From an uncultured Muribaculaceae bacterium (GTDB taxonomy: Bacteria; Bacteroidota; Bacteroidia; Bacteroidales; Muribaculaceae): 47,114 bases of DNA. Positions 1-7,472 of the stretch are shown one piece after another (positions within the stretch are counted from its first letter, which is position 1; every line of letters starts with the position of its first letter). Below the pieces are notes generated by a model. The model had not been told where the DNA came from, searched no databases, and saw only the letters and a program-made list of their open reading frames with translations. A program made the translations under genes and the position numbers. The stretch is from contig CAJOFM010000016.1 in NCBI GenBank assembly GCA_905233915.1, forward strand, positions 1-47,114. The letters are read 5' to 3'.

Positions 1-8
1 TTGACATG

Positions 9-42
9 ACAAAGCCTCCGCTTGGGAAAGTAGAGGCTTTGT
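9..42. terminator. hairpin, likely terminator
   Basis: A perfect 10-bp inverted repeat, ACAAAGCCTC (9-18) with GAGGCTTTGT (33-42), encloses a 14-nt loop. It lies about 90 bp downstream of the DUF2795 stop codon on the minus strand. The gene to its left is outside the window, so it may end either or both transcripts. There is no long T-run on either side. Confidence 0.5.
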
Positions 43-131
43 TATATGTTTTACAACATGTTACAAAATGAGGATGTGACACAATTATGACACACCCTCT
101 TTAAATCTTATTTCTATTTTACCTGTGGCGG

Positions 132-356
132 TTAGTACTCCTCGGGATCAAAGAAGAAGTCGTCGTCGTTGGTGGGATAATCGGGCCAGATGTCCTCAAT
201 GGACTCATAGGTGTCACCCTCATCCTCAATTTCCTGCAAATTCTCTATCACTTCGAGAGGTGCGCCACTGCGCACGGCATAGTCGATGAGCTCGGCCTTG
301 GTAGCGGGCCAGGGAGCGTCCTCGAGTTTGGTTGCCAGTTCAAGTGTCCAATACAT
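132..356 (-). CDS. DUF2795 family small acidic protein
   Basis: This is a 74-residue, very acidic soluble protein starting MYWTLELATKLEDAPWPATK and ending in a run of Asp, Phe and Glu residues. Small DUF2795-type proteins of this size with the same start and the same IEDIWPDYP-like end are widespread in Bacteroidota; I recognise the family from these features. Its biochemical role is not known to me. It has its own candidate promoter at 411-438 and probably forms a single-gene transcript ending at the hairpin at 9-42. There is no signal peptide and no membrane segment. Confidence 0.85.
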   Translation of the reverse strand: MYWTLELATKLEDAPWPATKAELIDYAVRSGAPLEVIENLQEIEDEGDTYESIEDIWPDYPTNDDDFFFDPEEY

Positions 357-410
357 AGTTTCTAGTTGTACTAATTCTTTTATGAAAAATCCTGTGTTTT
401 AAAAATTGCG

Positions 411-438
411 CAAAAGTAATACTATTTTTCAATATCAA
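411..438 (-). promoter_or_regulatory. Bacteroidota-type promoter for the DUF2795 gene
   Basis: Read on the minus strand, TACTTTTG (418-411) matches the -7 consensus TAnnTTTG. A TTG (438-436) lies 17 bp upstream as a -33 element. The leader would be about 50 nt. The -33 part overlaps the last codon of the adenosyltransferase gene. Confidence 0.55.
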
Positions 439-989
439 GCATCTTTGTCCCAATAAATTTCCTCGACTTGGTTACTGATATTGTTAAATCTCGCAAAAAC
501 AAAGAAGAAATCGCTCAGGCGGTTCAGGTATTCCAGCACGAGAGGCTCGACCTTGGCAGTGCGTGATAACGTCACCACACGACGCTCGGCGCGGCGGGTG
601 ATGGTGCGGCAACGGTCGGCTGTTGCCGACAAGCGTGAGCCACCAGGCAGGATGAAGCCACGCATGGGCGGCAGCTCCCCGCTCATCTTGTCCATCATGT
701 TCTCGAGTGCGGTGACATCGTCCTGGGTCAGACCATAGAGGGCGGCGTCGGCGGCGTCATTAGCCAGATAGGCCCCGATGTTGAACAGCTTGTTCTGCGC
801 CTTGCGCAACAGGGCTATAATCTCCTTATCGTCGAGTTTGGTGCTGTGCAGCAGCACGCCAATGTTGGAATTCAGTTCATCGACAGTGCCGTAGGCCTCA
901 ACGCGCACGTCATCTTTGCTCACGCGGTTGCCACTCACCAGTGAGGTGGTGCCGGCATCGCCGGTGCGGGTATAAACTTTACCTTTCAT
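435..989 (-). CDS. cob(I)alamin adenosyltransferase, PduO type
   Basis: The 184-residue product is the length of PduO-type ATP:corrinoid adenosyltransferases, which move the adenosyl group of ATP to cob(I)alamin to make coenzyme B12. The N-terminal motif YTRTGDAGTTSL is the ATP-binding signature of the family. Residues around 127-140 (DRCRTITRRAERRVV) carry the conserved Arg-rich helix of the active site, and the C-terminal EYLNRLSDFFFVFAR segment is also typical. No other B12 gene and no cobalamin riboswitch is visible nearby, so the gene probably serves general B12 salvage, for example for methylmalonyl-CoA mutase. The start is the only sensible ATG. Confidence 0.93.
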   Translation of the reverse strand: MKGKVYTRTGDAGTTSLVSGNRVSKDDVRVEAYGTVDELNSNIGVLLHSTKLDDKEIIALLRKAQNKLFNIGAYLANDAADAALYGLTQDDVTALENMMDKMSGELPPMRGFILPGGSRLSATADRCRTITRRAERRVVTLSRTAKVEPLVLEYLNRLSDFFFVFARFNNISNQVEEIYWDKDA

Positions 990-1067
990 AATAGTATTGT
1001 CATGTTTTTATGTTGTTTTCATTATAACGGGCATTCATGGCCCATATTATATGCCACAGCAAGAAGC

Positions 1068-1099
1068 ATGCCATTAACCATCTACTGACTTAATGGCAT
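1068..1099. terminator. hairpin downstream of obg
   Basis: ATGCCATTAA (1068-1077) and TTAATGGCAT (1090-1099) form a perfect 10-bp stem with a 12-nt loop. It starts 22 bp past the obg stop codon on the minus strand. No U-tract follows, so it may be a weak terminator or a 3'-end stabiliser. Confidence 0.4.
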
Positions 1100-1121
1100 C
1101 CAAGTACCGGATAACAGGTGA

Positions 1122-2345
1122 TTACTCGTCGTCGGGGTCGCTCACGACCTGGAAGTCCTTGTTCTCGTCCTCGTAGTCGCTCTCCCAGTACTCCTCGCTC
1201 CACTGCTTGCTGCCCGAGTCCACCATCTTGCCGCCGGCATCGGGAGCCTCTTCCTCAAAGTCATCGGCGCCAAAGATGAAGTTATCCTCGGCTTGCTCGC
1301 GATGGCGCTCGTCCAGGTCGTGATGGGTGGGCGTCTCGGGGATGCGGTTGCGCTCATCGTTGATGGTGCGCCACAGCAGGTCCTTGAGTTCTGTCAGGCC
1401 CATCTGCGCCACACTCGAGATAAACACGCTGGGGATGTCGTCGGGCACCTCGGGCCGCATCTGCTCGATGAGTTCCTCGTCGAGCATGTCACACTTGGTG
1501 ATGGCGAGCACGCGGGGCTTCTCCACCAGGTCGGGGTTGAAGGTCTCCAACTCGTGGCACAGGATAGCATATTCCTTGCGGATGTCGTCGCTGTCGGCCG
1601 GCACCATGAACAGCAGCACGGCATTGCGCTCGATGTGACGCAGGAAGCGCAGACCCAGGCCTCGACCCTCGCTGGCACCCTCAATGATGCCGGGGATGTC
1701 GGCCATGACGAACGACTGCGCGCCACGATAGGACACGATGCCCAGGTTGGGCTCAAGCGTCGTGAAGGGGTAATTGGCGATTTTGGGTTTGGCTGCGCTG
1801 ATGACGCTCAGCAGGGTCGATTTGCCCGCATTTGGGAAGCCTACAAGACCAACGTCGGCCAGCAGTTTCAGCTCCAGGATGACGGCCTTCTCCACGCCTT
1901 TCTCGCCAGGCTGGGCAAAACGTGGCGTCTGGCGTGTCGCCGTCTTGAAGTGCTGGTTACCCAAGCCGCCACGACCGCCGCGCAGCAGGCGCACAATCTG
2001 GCCGTCCTGGGTCACGTCACACAGGAACTGTCCCGTCTCGGCGTCATATACCGCCGTTCCGCAGGGCACCTCGATGGTACGGTCCTCGCCATCCTTGCCG
2101 GTCATCTGGTTCTCGCCGCCCTTCTGGCCGTCGGTGGCGAACACATGACGCTGGTATTTCAAGTGGATGAGCGTCCACAGGTTGCGGTTACCCTTCAGGT
2201 AGATGTGGCCGCCACGGCCGCCGTCTCCGCCGTCAGGACCTCCCTTGGGGACATACTTGGCACGGTGCAAATGAGCCGAGCCGGCACCCCCCTTGCCACT
2301 GCGGCACAGGATCTTCACATAGTCGATAAAATTGCTTTCTGCCAT
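1122..2345 (-). CDS. obg: Obg/CgtA GTPase
   Basis: This is a 407-residue Obg-family GTPase, involved in late assembly of the 50S ribosomal subunit and in stress responses. Residues 1-160 form the glycine-rich Obg fold ([25 protein letters not shown]). The G domain follows with G1 GFPNAGKS (169-176), switch II DIPG and G4 TKCD. The last 70 or so residues are a very acidic tail rich in Asp and Glu, as in other Bacteroidota Obg proteins. The gene diverges from lgt with only 89 bp between the start codons. The start ATG at 2345 is supported by a -7 box 21 bp upstream. Confidence 0.96.
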   Translation of the reverse strand: MAESNFIDYVKILCRSGKGGAGSAHLHRAKYVPKGGPDGGDGGRGGHIYLKGNRNLWTLIHLKYQRHVFATDGQKGGENQMTGKDGEDRTIEVPCGTAVYDAETGQFLCDVTQDGQIVRLLRGGRGGLGNQHFKTATRQTPRFAQPGEKGVEKAVILELKLLADVGLVGFPNAGKSTLLSVISAAKPKIANYPFTTLEPNLGIVSYRGAQSFVMADIPGIIEGASEGRGLGLRFLRHIERNAVLLFMVPADSDDIRKEYAILCHELETFNPDLVEKPRVLAITKCDMLDEELIEQMRPEVPDDIPSVFISSVAQMGLTELKDLLWRTINDERNRIPETPTHHDLDERHREQAEDNFIFGADDFEEEAPDAGGKMVDSGSKQWSEEYWESDYEDENKDFQVVSDPDDE

Positions 2346-2365
2346 AACAGGTTTCTATTTTGGCG

Positions 2366-2404
2366 CAAATTTACGGAAAATTCTCGGAATTCTCTGTATC
2401 TTTG
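2366..2404. promoter_or_regulatory. back-to-back -7 boxes for obg (-) and lgt (+)
   Basis: CAAATTTA at 2366-2373 is TAAATTTG on the minus strand and fits the obg promoter. TATCTTTG at 2397-2404 on the plus strand fits lgt. Both match TAnnTTTG, but clear -33 TTTG boxes are not visible for either. The two polymerases would bind overlapping DNA, so the promoters may compete. Confidence 0.55.
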
Positions 2405-2434
2405 CCACACAATAACTGACAATAAATCGATAGC

Positions 2435-3316
2435 ATGATACTCAATTCAATTGATTGGACCGCGAGTCCTGAGTTGTTCAGCTTTGGCCCCATCACTGTG
2501 CGGTGGTACGGACTGATGTTCGCCATCGGTTTCCTGGTGGGCTATGAGATTGTTTACCGCATCTTCCGCCACGAGGGCGCCAAGGAGAGTTGGGTGGGCA
2601 GCCTGTTCATCTATGTCGTGGTGGCGACCATCGTGGGAGCCCGTCTGGGGCACGTCTTTTTCTATGACTGGTCCTACTATAGCCACCACTTGGGCGACAT
2701 TCCCAAGATTTGGGAAGGCGGCCTGGCTAGCCATGGCGGCACCTTGGGCATCATGATTGCCATCTGGCTCTATAGCCGCTATGTGACGCGCAAACCCATG
2801 CTCTGGACGTTTGACCGCCTGGTGGTGCCCGTGGGTTTTGTCGCTGCGCTCATCCGCATCGGCAACCTGATGAACCACGAGATATACGGCGGCGAGACCT
2901 CCATGCCGTGGGGCTTCCGCTTCATCGACAATGTGGGCCAGTGGATGCAAGGCGCCGAACCCATTTTCACGGCGCCGAGCCACCCCACGCAGATCTATGA
3001 GGCTGCCTTCTACCTGTTGACCTTTGCCGTGTGCATGGTGATGTACTGGCGCTACCGCGCCCAGGAGCGCGAGGGTCTCATCTTCGGCGTGTTCATGCTG
3101 GGCATCTTTGTGCCGCGCTTCTTCATCGAGTATATCAAGAACGTGCAGGAGGCTTGGGAGGTCTCGATGCGTGCCAGCATCGGCTTGGACCAGGGCCAGT
3201 TGTTGAGCATCCCGTTCATCATTTTAGGCATCTGGCTCATCGTCAGGGCGATGCGCCGCCCGCGCGTACCGTTGGAATATCCTGACCGCTTCGCCGACGA
3301 GAAAAAATCCCGTTGA
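2435..3316 (+). CDS. lgt: prolipoprotein diacylglyceryl transferase
   Basis: The 293-residue inner-membrane enzyme moves diacylglycerol from phosphatidylglycerol to the lipobox cysteine of prolipoproteins, the first step in lipoprotein maturation. It has about seven hydrophobic segments. Family motifs visible are YGLMFAIGFLVGY near the N-terminus, GGLASHGGTLG (periplasmic HGG motif) and the Lgt signature RIGNLMNHEIYGGE. The length is normal. The many lipoproteins in this window (PorW-like, both SusD proteins, the lipoproteins at 3.6 and 16.8 kb) would be its substrates. The gene ends before a repeat-rich gap and looks like a single-gene transcript. Confidence 0.96.
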   Translation: MILNSIDWTASPELFSFGPITVRWYGLMFAIGFLVGYEIVYRIFRHEGAKESWVGSLFIYVVVATIVGARLGHVFFYDWSYYSHHLGDIPKIWEGGLASHGGTLGIMIAIWLYSRYVTRKPMLWTFDRLVVPVGFVAALIRIGNLMNHEIYGGETSMPWGFRFIDNVGQWMQGAEPIFTAPSHPTQIYEAAFYLLTFAVCMVMYWRYRAQEREGLIFGVFMLGIFVPRFFIEYIKNVQEAWEVSMRASIGLDQGQLLSIPFIILGIWLIVRAMRRPRVPLEYPDRFADEKKSR

Positions 3317-3360
3317 GGTATTCAAGACGCATCAACAGCTATGCTATGGTAATTGAAACT

Positions 3361-3565
3361 GGAATGTTTTTAACGCTAATTTCGCGAATTATATTAAAAA
3401 AATCAGTGTTAATCAGCGTAATCAGCGTTAAACAAATTCAGGACAACTGACAACATTACACCTGGCATCGGAAATGTTTTAACACTAATTACGCGGATTT
3501 CCGCGAATTATATTATAAAAATCAGCGTAATCAGCGTTGAACAAATTCAGGACAACTGACAATAT
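3361..3565. repeat. two tandem copies of a ~95-bp intergenic repeat
   Basis: Copy 1 (about 3361-3455) and copy 2 (about 3471-3565) share the order: aatgtttt, AACGCTAATT-like, cgcgaattatatta, aaatcagcgtaatcagcgtt, then acaaattcaggacaactgacaa. They differ by small indels and point changes. Related wording (aacgctgatt, cgcgaa, aatcagtgttaatt) recurs at about 14730-14788, so this is a dispersed family. Copy 2 ends about 14 bp before the start codon of the next gene and so supplies its upstream region. Confidence 0.75.
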
Positions 3566-3578
3566 ATATTATTTGAAT

Positions 3579-4349
3579 ATGAAATCTTTTCATCTCGCAT
3601 ACCTCATCCCCGTGCTGGCGGCACTGCTGTTGCTGTGCTGCTGCACCCGCACACCCAAGCATGCTATGAACCGAACTTCAACTTCCTCCAATCCCACCAT
3701 GGAGGGCTCCCCCGTGATGATTGACGACACCACGGTAAAAGGGCTACGCGTCTATTATCCCCAATTCTCGCGCATCGACCTCGTGTGTGGCAAGATGCCG
3801 TCCAAGACCGAGCGTGATGTCATCTTCTGTGCCGAGGCGGCATTTACCCATGAGTTGCTCGACGAGTTTTCCCACAGCAACATCGATGGCGACCACGTGA
3901 GCGGCGGCAAGCTGTATAAGGGAGCCAAGTGCTACGACAACACCGGGGCCTTTGCCTGGTTTGCCGACACGACATGGGAGTTTGTCCATGGCGAATACGG
4001 TGAACTGCTCGACAGCGTCGCCGAGGCTGGCGGCATGGGCTTCGGCCAGGCCATCATCATCTATGAGGGCGAGAGCATCCGTCCCCTGTGGCGCGATGGC
4101 GTGAACCAGTACCGCGCCTTGTGTGAGAAGGACGGCCGCCTGTGCATCGTCGATAGCCGCAACGAGGTGGAATATGACGACTTTGTCGCCATGTTGGAGA
4201 AATTTGCCCCGCGCCATGCCCTCTACATGGACATGGGCGCCGGCTGGAACCACTCCTGGTGGCGCGACGGCAAGGGCAAGGTGATTGAGATCCACCCCAC
4301 AGCCAACAAGTCCCGCTACTGCACCAACTGGATCACTTTCTACAAGTAA
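3579..4349 (+). CDS. lipoprotein, possibly of the NAGPA/phosphodiester-glycosidase fold
   Basis: A 256-residue protein with a lipoprotein-type signal peptide (MKSFHLAYLIPVLAALLLLC followed by CC). I chose the ATG at 3579; an in-frame TTG at 3537 lies inside the upstream repeat and would spoil the signal peptide. The mature part is not firmly recognised. The order AEAAFTHE, then AIIIYEGESIRPLW, then RALCEKDGRLCIVDSRNEVEYDDF, then ALYMDMGAGWNHSWW and a final NWITFYK resembles the layout of the NAGPA (phosphodiester glycosidase) superfamily. The canonical LDGGGS motif is replaced by MDMGAG, however, so activity is uncertain. There is no operon partner. Confidence 0.6.
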   Translation: MKSFHLAYLIPVLAALLLLCCCTRTPKHAMNRTSTSSNPTMEGSPVMIDDTTVKGLRVYYPQFSRIDLVCGKMPSKTERDVIFCAEAAFTHELLDEFSHSNIDGDHVSGGKLYKGAKCYDNTGAFAWFADTTWEFVHGEYGELLDSVAEAGGMGFGQAIIIYEGESIRPLWRDGVNQYRALCEKDGRLCIVDSRNEVEYDDFVAMLEKFAPRHALYMDMGAGWNHSWWRDGKGKVIEIHPTANKSRYCTNWITFYK

Positions 4350-4388
4350 AATCTTTCCTTGGAACGTCCTATCGGGTGCCTCTCATCA

Positions 4389-6842
4389 CTATTGTTGCGA
4401 TGAGGGGGCTGTGGTGCGGATGTGGAGGTCGGCCTGCGGGAAAGGTATCTCGATGCCATTCTCGTTGAGGACGCCGTAGATGTTCTCCTTGATGCGGGCG
4501 ATGTCGGCAACCTGTGAGGCGACACGCACCCACACGACAACGAGCAGGTCAACGCTGCTCTCGCCGAAGTTCTGGAACAGCACCTGCACGCCCTTGCCGG
4601 GGTCATAGCAGTCGAGCTTGCTGATGCGCTCAATAATCATCTCACGCACCTGGTCAATCTTGCTGCCGTAGGCGACGCCGACGGTAATCTTGGCCATCTC
4701 GTAGCCGTGGTTGCGGGTCATGTTCTTGAAATTCTTGGTGAACAGCTGGCTGTTGAGGAAGGCGATGACCGAGCCGTCGATGGTCTCGACCAGCGTGCTC
4801 TGGTAGTTGATGTTGCTCACCTTGCCGCGCACGCCGTCACACTCGATGACGTCGCCAATCTTGACGCGACCATTCATGAGCGAGAGGCCGTAGAAGAGGT
4901 TCTCGAGGGTGTCCTTCATGGCGAAACCAATACCGGTCGAGAGACCCGTGAGGATGAAGGTGATGCCCGTGCGGTTGACGTGCAGGGTGACCAGCACGAT
5001 GTAGATGTAGATGCCCCAACCGATGTACTTGATGATGTTCATCGAGAGGGTCACAGCCTTGGACTCGGCTTTCACCTTGGCCCTGGCATTGGGGTCCTCC
5101 TCGACGACGGTCTGGATGTCGATCTCGCCATCGACGTCATTCTCGCGCTCAAACCTCGAGATGGCCCTGGACTCGGCGCGGTTCTGCTTCCACAACTGGT
5201 AGCCCTGGATGAACAGGTAGATGATGTAATGGAAGACAAAGGCAAACGCCACGCATGCCAGAATCCTGTCCAGCGACAGCACGATGAGACCCGGCTGGTC
5301 CACAAACTTGTAGCGGAAGATGCGCTCACACCACTGCGTGAGGTCAAACACGCGGGCTGCCCAGTAGATGGACAAGGCCACACTCAACGTGGCAGCGATG
5401 GGGATAATCATCTTATAAACAGCATCGTAGAACCACGTGCGGCGCACGTCGGCATCGCTGGGAATGTACTTGTTCTCGTAGGTGTGCATCAGGTCGTAGA
5501 TGACCGTGATGGTCTGGATGAGCGTCAACTGCATGATCCACCAGATGAGCACCTGGACGCTCATCAACGTGTAGCCCATCCACGCCATGACACACGACAC
5601 GGCCATGACGATGAACGATACCCACGAATAGAACACGTCGCTGCGGGGCACAACGGCATGATGACGGCGGTTGGCAATCAGCTGCCAGATGGTGAACACC
5701 AGCAGCAGGGCCGGGAACACCAGGTTGACGACGGAACTGGGCATGAACACGATGCGGAAGAAGAACACCACAAAGCCCATCAGCAGCACTGGCACATAAA
5801 GCTTGATGCCACTCTTGACCACGTCGGCCCGTTGACGGATGATGATGGACAGGGTGATGGCGGCAATGAGCCAGGCGTACTCGCTCAACAGCCTGGTGGC
5901 CATGGTCATGAAGTTCTGGCTGGTCACGTTGCTGATGATGAACGTGGCGAGGGCGAACACAGCAGCCGCCACACAGATGACGATGCAGGAGCGCTTCTTG
6001 CGGAACTTCAACGAGATGAAGCGCCTGGGGACCAAATAACGCAGAATGAGCCAGCTGAGCAACAGCGCACCCACGACATACACGGCCAGGAAGATGAACA
6101 GGAAGCCGATGAGTGGACCGCGCCACTCGCTGCGGGCCTTGCGTGAACGGGAGTATTTCTCGGCGATATCCTCCTTGCTGCTCTTCCAGTTGTAGCCGAA
6201 GCGCTTCAATATCTGGAAATAGCTCTGGCCACCGTTGACAAACACATTCTGGCGGATCTGCTCATACATCTCCATGGCATAGTCATTGAGCTTCTTGGCC
6301 TTGTTGGCGACCCACTGGCGCTTCTCGTGGTTGTCCTTCATCGTCTCACGGGCACGCACGATGTCCTGGGCAATGACCTTGGCCAGGTTGACGCAGCTGT
6401 CGCGGGTGAGGCGCATCTGGGGCGTCTTGAGCTGACTGTCAGGGATGTTGTTGAGGGCGGTAACCAGGTTCTGGTATTGTGCGATCTGCTCGTCCATCTG
6501 TTGCTCAAACTGCTTGAACGAGCGTGTGCGCGACACGCGGTTGTAGAGCTGCGTGGCTTGGCCGCAGGCATAGGCCAGGTCAAACACGTTCTGCTCCTTT
6601 TGGCTATAGAGCATCAGCTCGATGTTGTTGCACAGTTCCAAATCCTTACCGATGCTGCGCTGGAACTGCCCGTTGCGCCGCTCAAAGCGCTGGGCACGCT
6701 CCTTCTGCTCCTGGTGGGTCTCGCTCAGTTCCTCGCACAGCACGCTCAGCGTCTGCTGCATGTTGTTCTCCTTGAGCACCGCACCGGCGTCGAGCACCGT
6801 CATGATCACGACAAGTATCGCTAATATCTTCTTCATTGCCAT
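4389..6842 (-). CDS. large MscS-family mechanosensitive channel
   Basis: The 817-residue protein starts with a signal peptide, followed by about 220 residues of mostly helical periplasmic domain (rich in Gln, Glu and Arg). A series of about ten membrane segments follows from residue ~245 to ~640. The C-terminal MscS core begins with the pore helix GLSTGIGFAMKDTLENLFYGL and continues with the beta domain GRVKIGDVIECDGVRGKV. This is the plan of KefA/MscM-like channels that release solutes on hypo-osmotic shock. The start may be ATG 6842 or ATG 6836; a promoter with perfect spacing ends about 20 bp upstream. The gene converges with the lipoprotein gene, with 39 bp between their stop codons. Confidence 0.9.
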   Translation of the reverse strand: MAMKKILAILVVIMTVLDAGAVLKENNMQQTLSVLCEELSETHQEQKERAQRFERRNGQFQRSIGKDLELCNNIELMLYSQKEQNVFDLAYACGQATQLYNRVSRTRSFKQFEQQMDEQIAQYQNLVTALNNIPDSQLKTPQMRLTRDSCVNLAKVIAQDIVRARETMKDNHEKRQWVANKAKKLNDYAMEMYEQIRQNVFVNGGQSYFQILKRFGYNWKSSKEDIAEKYSRSRKARSEWRGPLIGFLFIFLAVYVVGALLLSWLILRYLVPRRFISLKFRKKRSCIVICVAAAVFALATFIISNVTSQNFMTMATRLLSEYAWLIAAITLSIIIRQRADVVKSGIKLYVPVLLMGFVVFFFRIVFMPSSVVNLVFPALLLVFTIWQLIANRRHHAVVPRSDVFYSWVSFIVMAVSCVMAWMGYTLMSVQVLIWWIMQLTLIQTITVIYDLMHTYENKYIPSDADVRRTWFYDAVYKMIIPIAATLSVALSIYWAARVFDLTQWCERIFRYKFVDQPGLIVLSLDRILACVAFAFVFHYIIYLFIQGYQLWKQNRAESRAISRFERENDVDGEIDIQTVVEEDPNARAKVKAESKAVTLSMNIIKYIGWGIYIYIVLVTLHVNRTGITFILTGLSTGIGFAMKDTLENLFYGLSLMNGRVKIGDVIECDGVRGKVSNINYQSTLVETIDGSVIAFLNSQLFTKNFKNMTRNHGYEMAKITVGVAYGSKIDQVREMIIERISKLDCYDPGKGVQVLFQNFGESSVDLLVVVWVRVASQVADIARIKENIYGVLNENGIEIPFPQADLHIRTTAPSSQQ

Positions 6843-6862
6843 TCAATTTTTAGTTGTGGCCG

Positions 6863-6894
6863 CAAAATTACATTTTTCCCGCCAATCCAGCAAA
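6863..6894 (-). promoter_or_regulatory. promoter of the MscS-family gene
   Basis: On the minus strand, TTTG (6894-6891) is separated by exactly 20 bp from TAATTTTG (6870-6863). This matches the Bacteroidota primary-sigma consensus TTTG-N~20-TAnnTTTG at both boxes. It implies a leader of only about 15-20 nt. Confidence 0.75.
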
Positions 6895-6923
6895 ACCATT
6901 CGACAAACCGCCCCACAACTGGA

Positions 6924-6950
6924 TTGAATCAAGAAAAAACACTACCTTTG
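6924..6950 (+). promoter_or_regulatory. promoter of the 6977 gene
   Basis: TACCTTTG at 6943-6950 is a full match to the -7 consensus. TTG at 6924-6926 lies 16 bp upstream. The start codon follows 27 bp after the -7 box. The promoter is divergent from the MscS promoter about 30 bp to the left. Confidence 0.65.
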
Positions 6951-6976
6951 CAACAAATATGACTCTTGCTATCTAA

Positions 6977-7426
6977 ATGAAACCTGCAATCATATTATTG
7001 GCGATACTGGTCATCGGCGGGGCCATCGTGTGGCTCATCGACCGCCTGTTCTATGCCAACAAGGCCCAGGAGGACGGCGCAAACGCCAACGACGATACCG
7101 ATGAACAACCGGCGCTGCAGGGCTGTGTCGACGAGTCGTGCGGCATCCGCTCCATCTGTCCCAGCGAGCAGATCCTGGCGGGTGCGTGCAAACAGCAGCC
7201 CACCTACTATGACGACGAGGAACTGGACCGTTTTGCGGGACGCAGTGAGGGCGATTACACGCCCGACGAGGAGGAGCAGTGGCGCGACATCCTCTACACC
7301 CTGCTGCCCAGCGACCTGCTGGGATGGGGACAGAGCATCAAGCACCGCGGCCTGACGATGCCAACGGCCATCAGAGATGAGTTTTTGCAGCTTGCCGCCG
7401 AACATCGCGGCCCAGCGGGGCAATAA
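6977..7426 (+). CDS. small single-pass membrane protein with a Cys cluster, Bacteroidales-conserved type
   Basis: The protein has 149 residues with one N-terminal membrane helix (IILLAILVIGGAIVWLI) and a soluble, acidic remainder. A cysteine-rich stretch, CVDESCGIRSICPSEQ with a further Cys at AGACK, precedes the motif YYDDEELDRFAGR and a C-terminal helical part. I recall proteins with the same plan (N-terminal helix, Cys cluster, YYDDEELDRF) in other Bacteroidales, but know no function. The Cys residues could bind metal or form disulfides; this is inference. It is the first gene of the run leading to the PorW-like gene, whose start lies 46 bp past this stop codon. Confidence 0.7.
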   Translation: MKPAIILLAILVIGGAIVWLIDRLFYANKAQEDGANANDDTDEQPALQGCVDESCGIRSICPSEQILAGACKQQPTYYDDEELDRFAGRSEGDYTPDEEEQWRDILYTLLPSDLLGWGQSIKHRGLTMPTAIRDEFLQLAAEHRGPAGQ

Positions 7427-7472
7427 TTTGACATCTAGCTCGTTTATTAAGTACCTAAAAGGGATAAAAACA

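Noticed and set aside
1293..2438. Long plus-strand ORF of 381 codons antisense to obg
   Set aside because: It is a shadow of the GC-rich obg gene; the composition is odd and obg itself is certain.
3537..3578. In-frame TTG start giving a 14-residue longer lipoprotein
   Set aside because: It lies in the intergenic repeat and would place unrelated residues in front of a complete signal peptide.
4707..6146. 479-codon plus-strand ORF opposite the MscS gene
   Set aside because: It is very rich in His, Asp and Gly without any fold or start signal; it arises from codon bias of the channel gene on the other strand.
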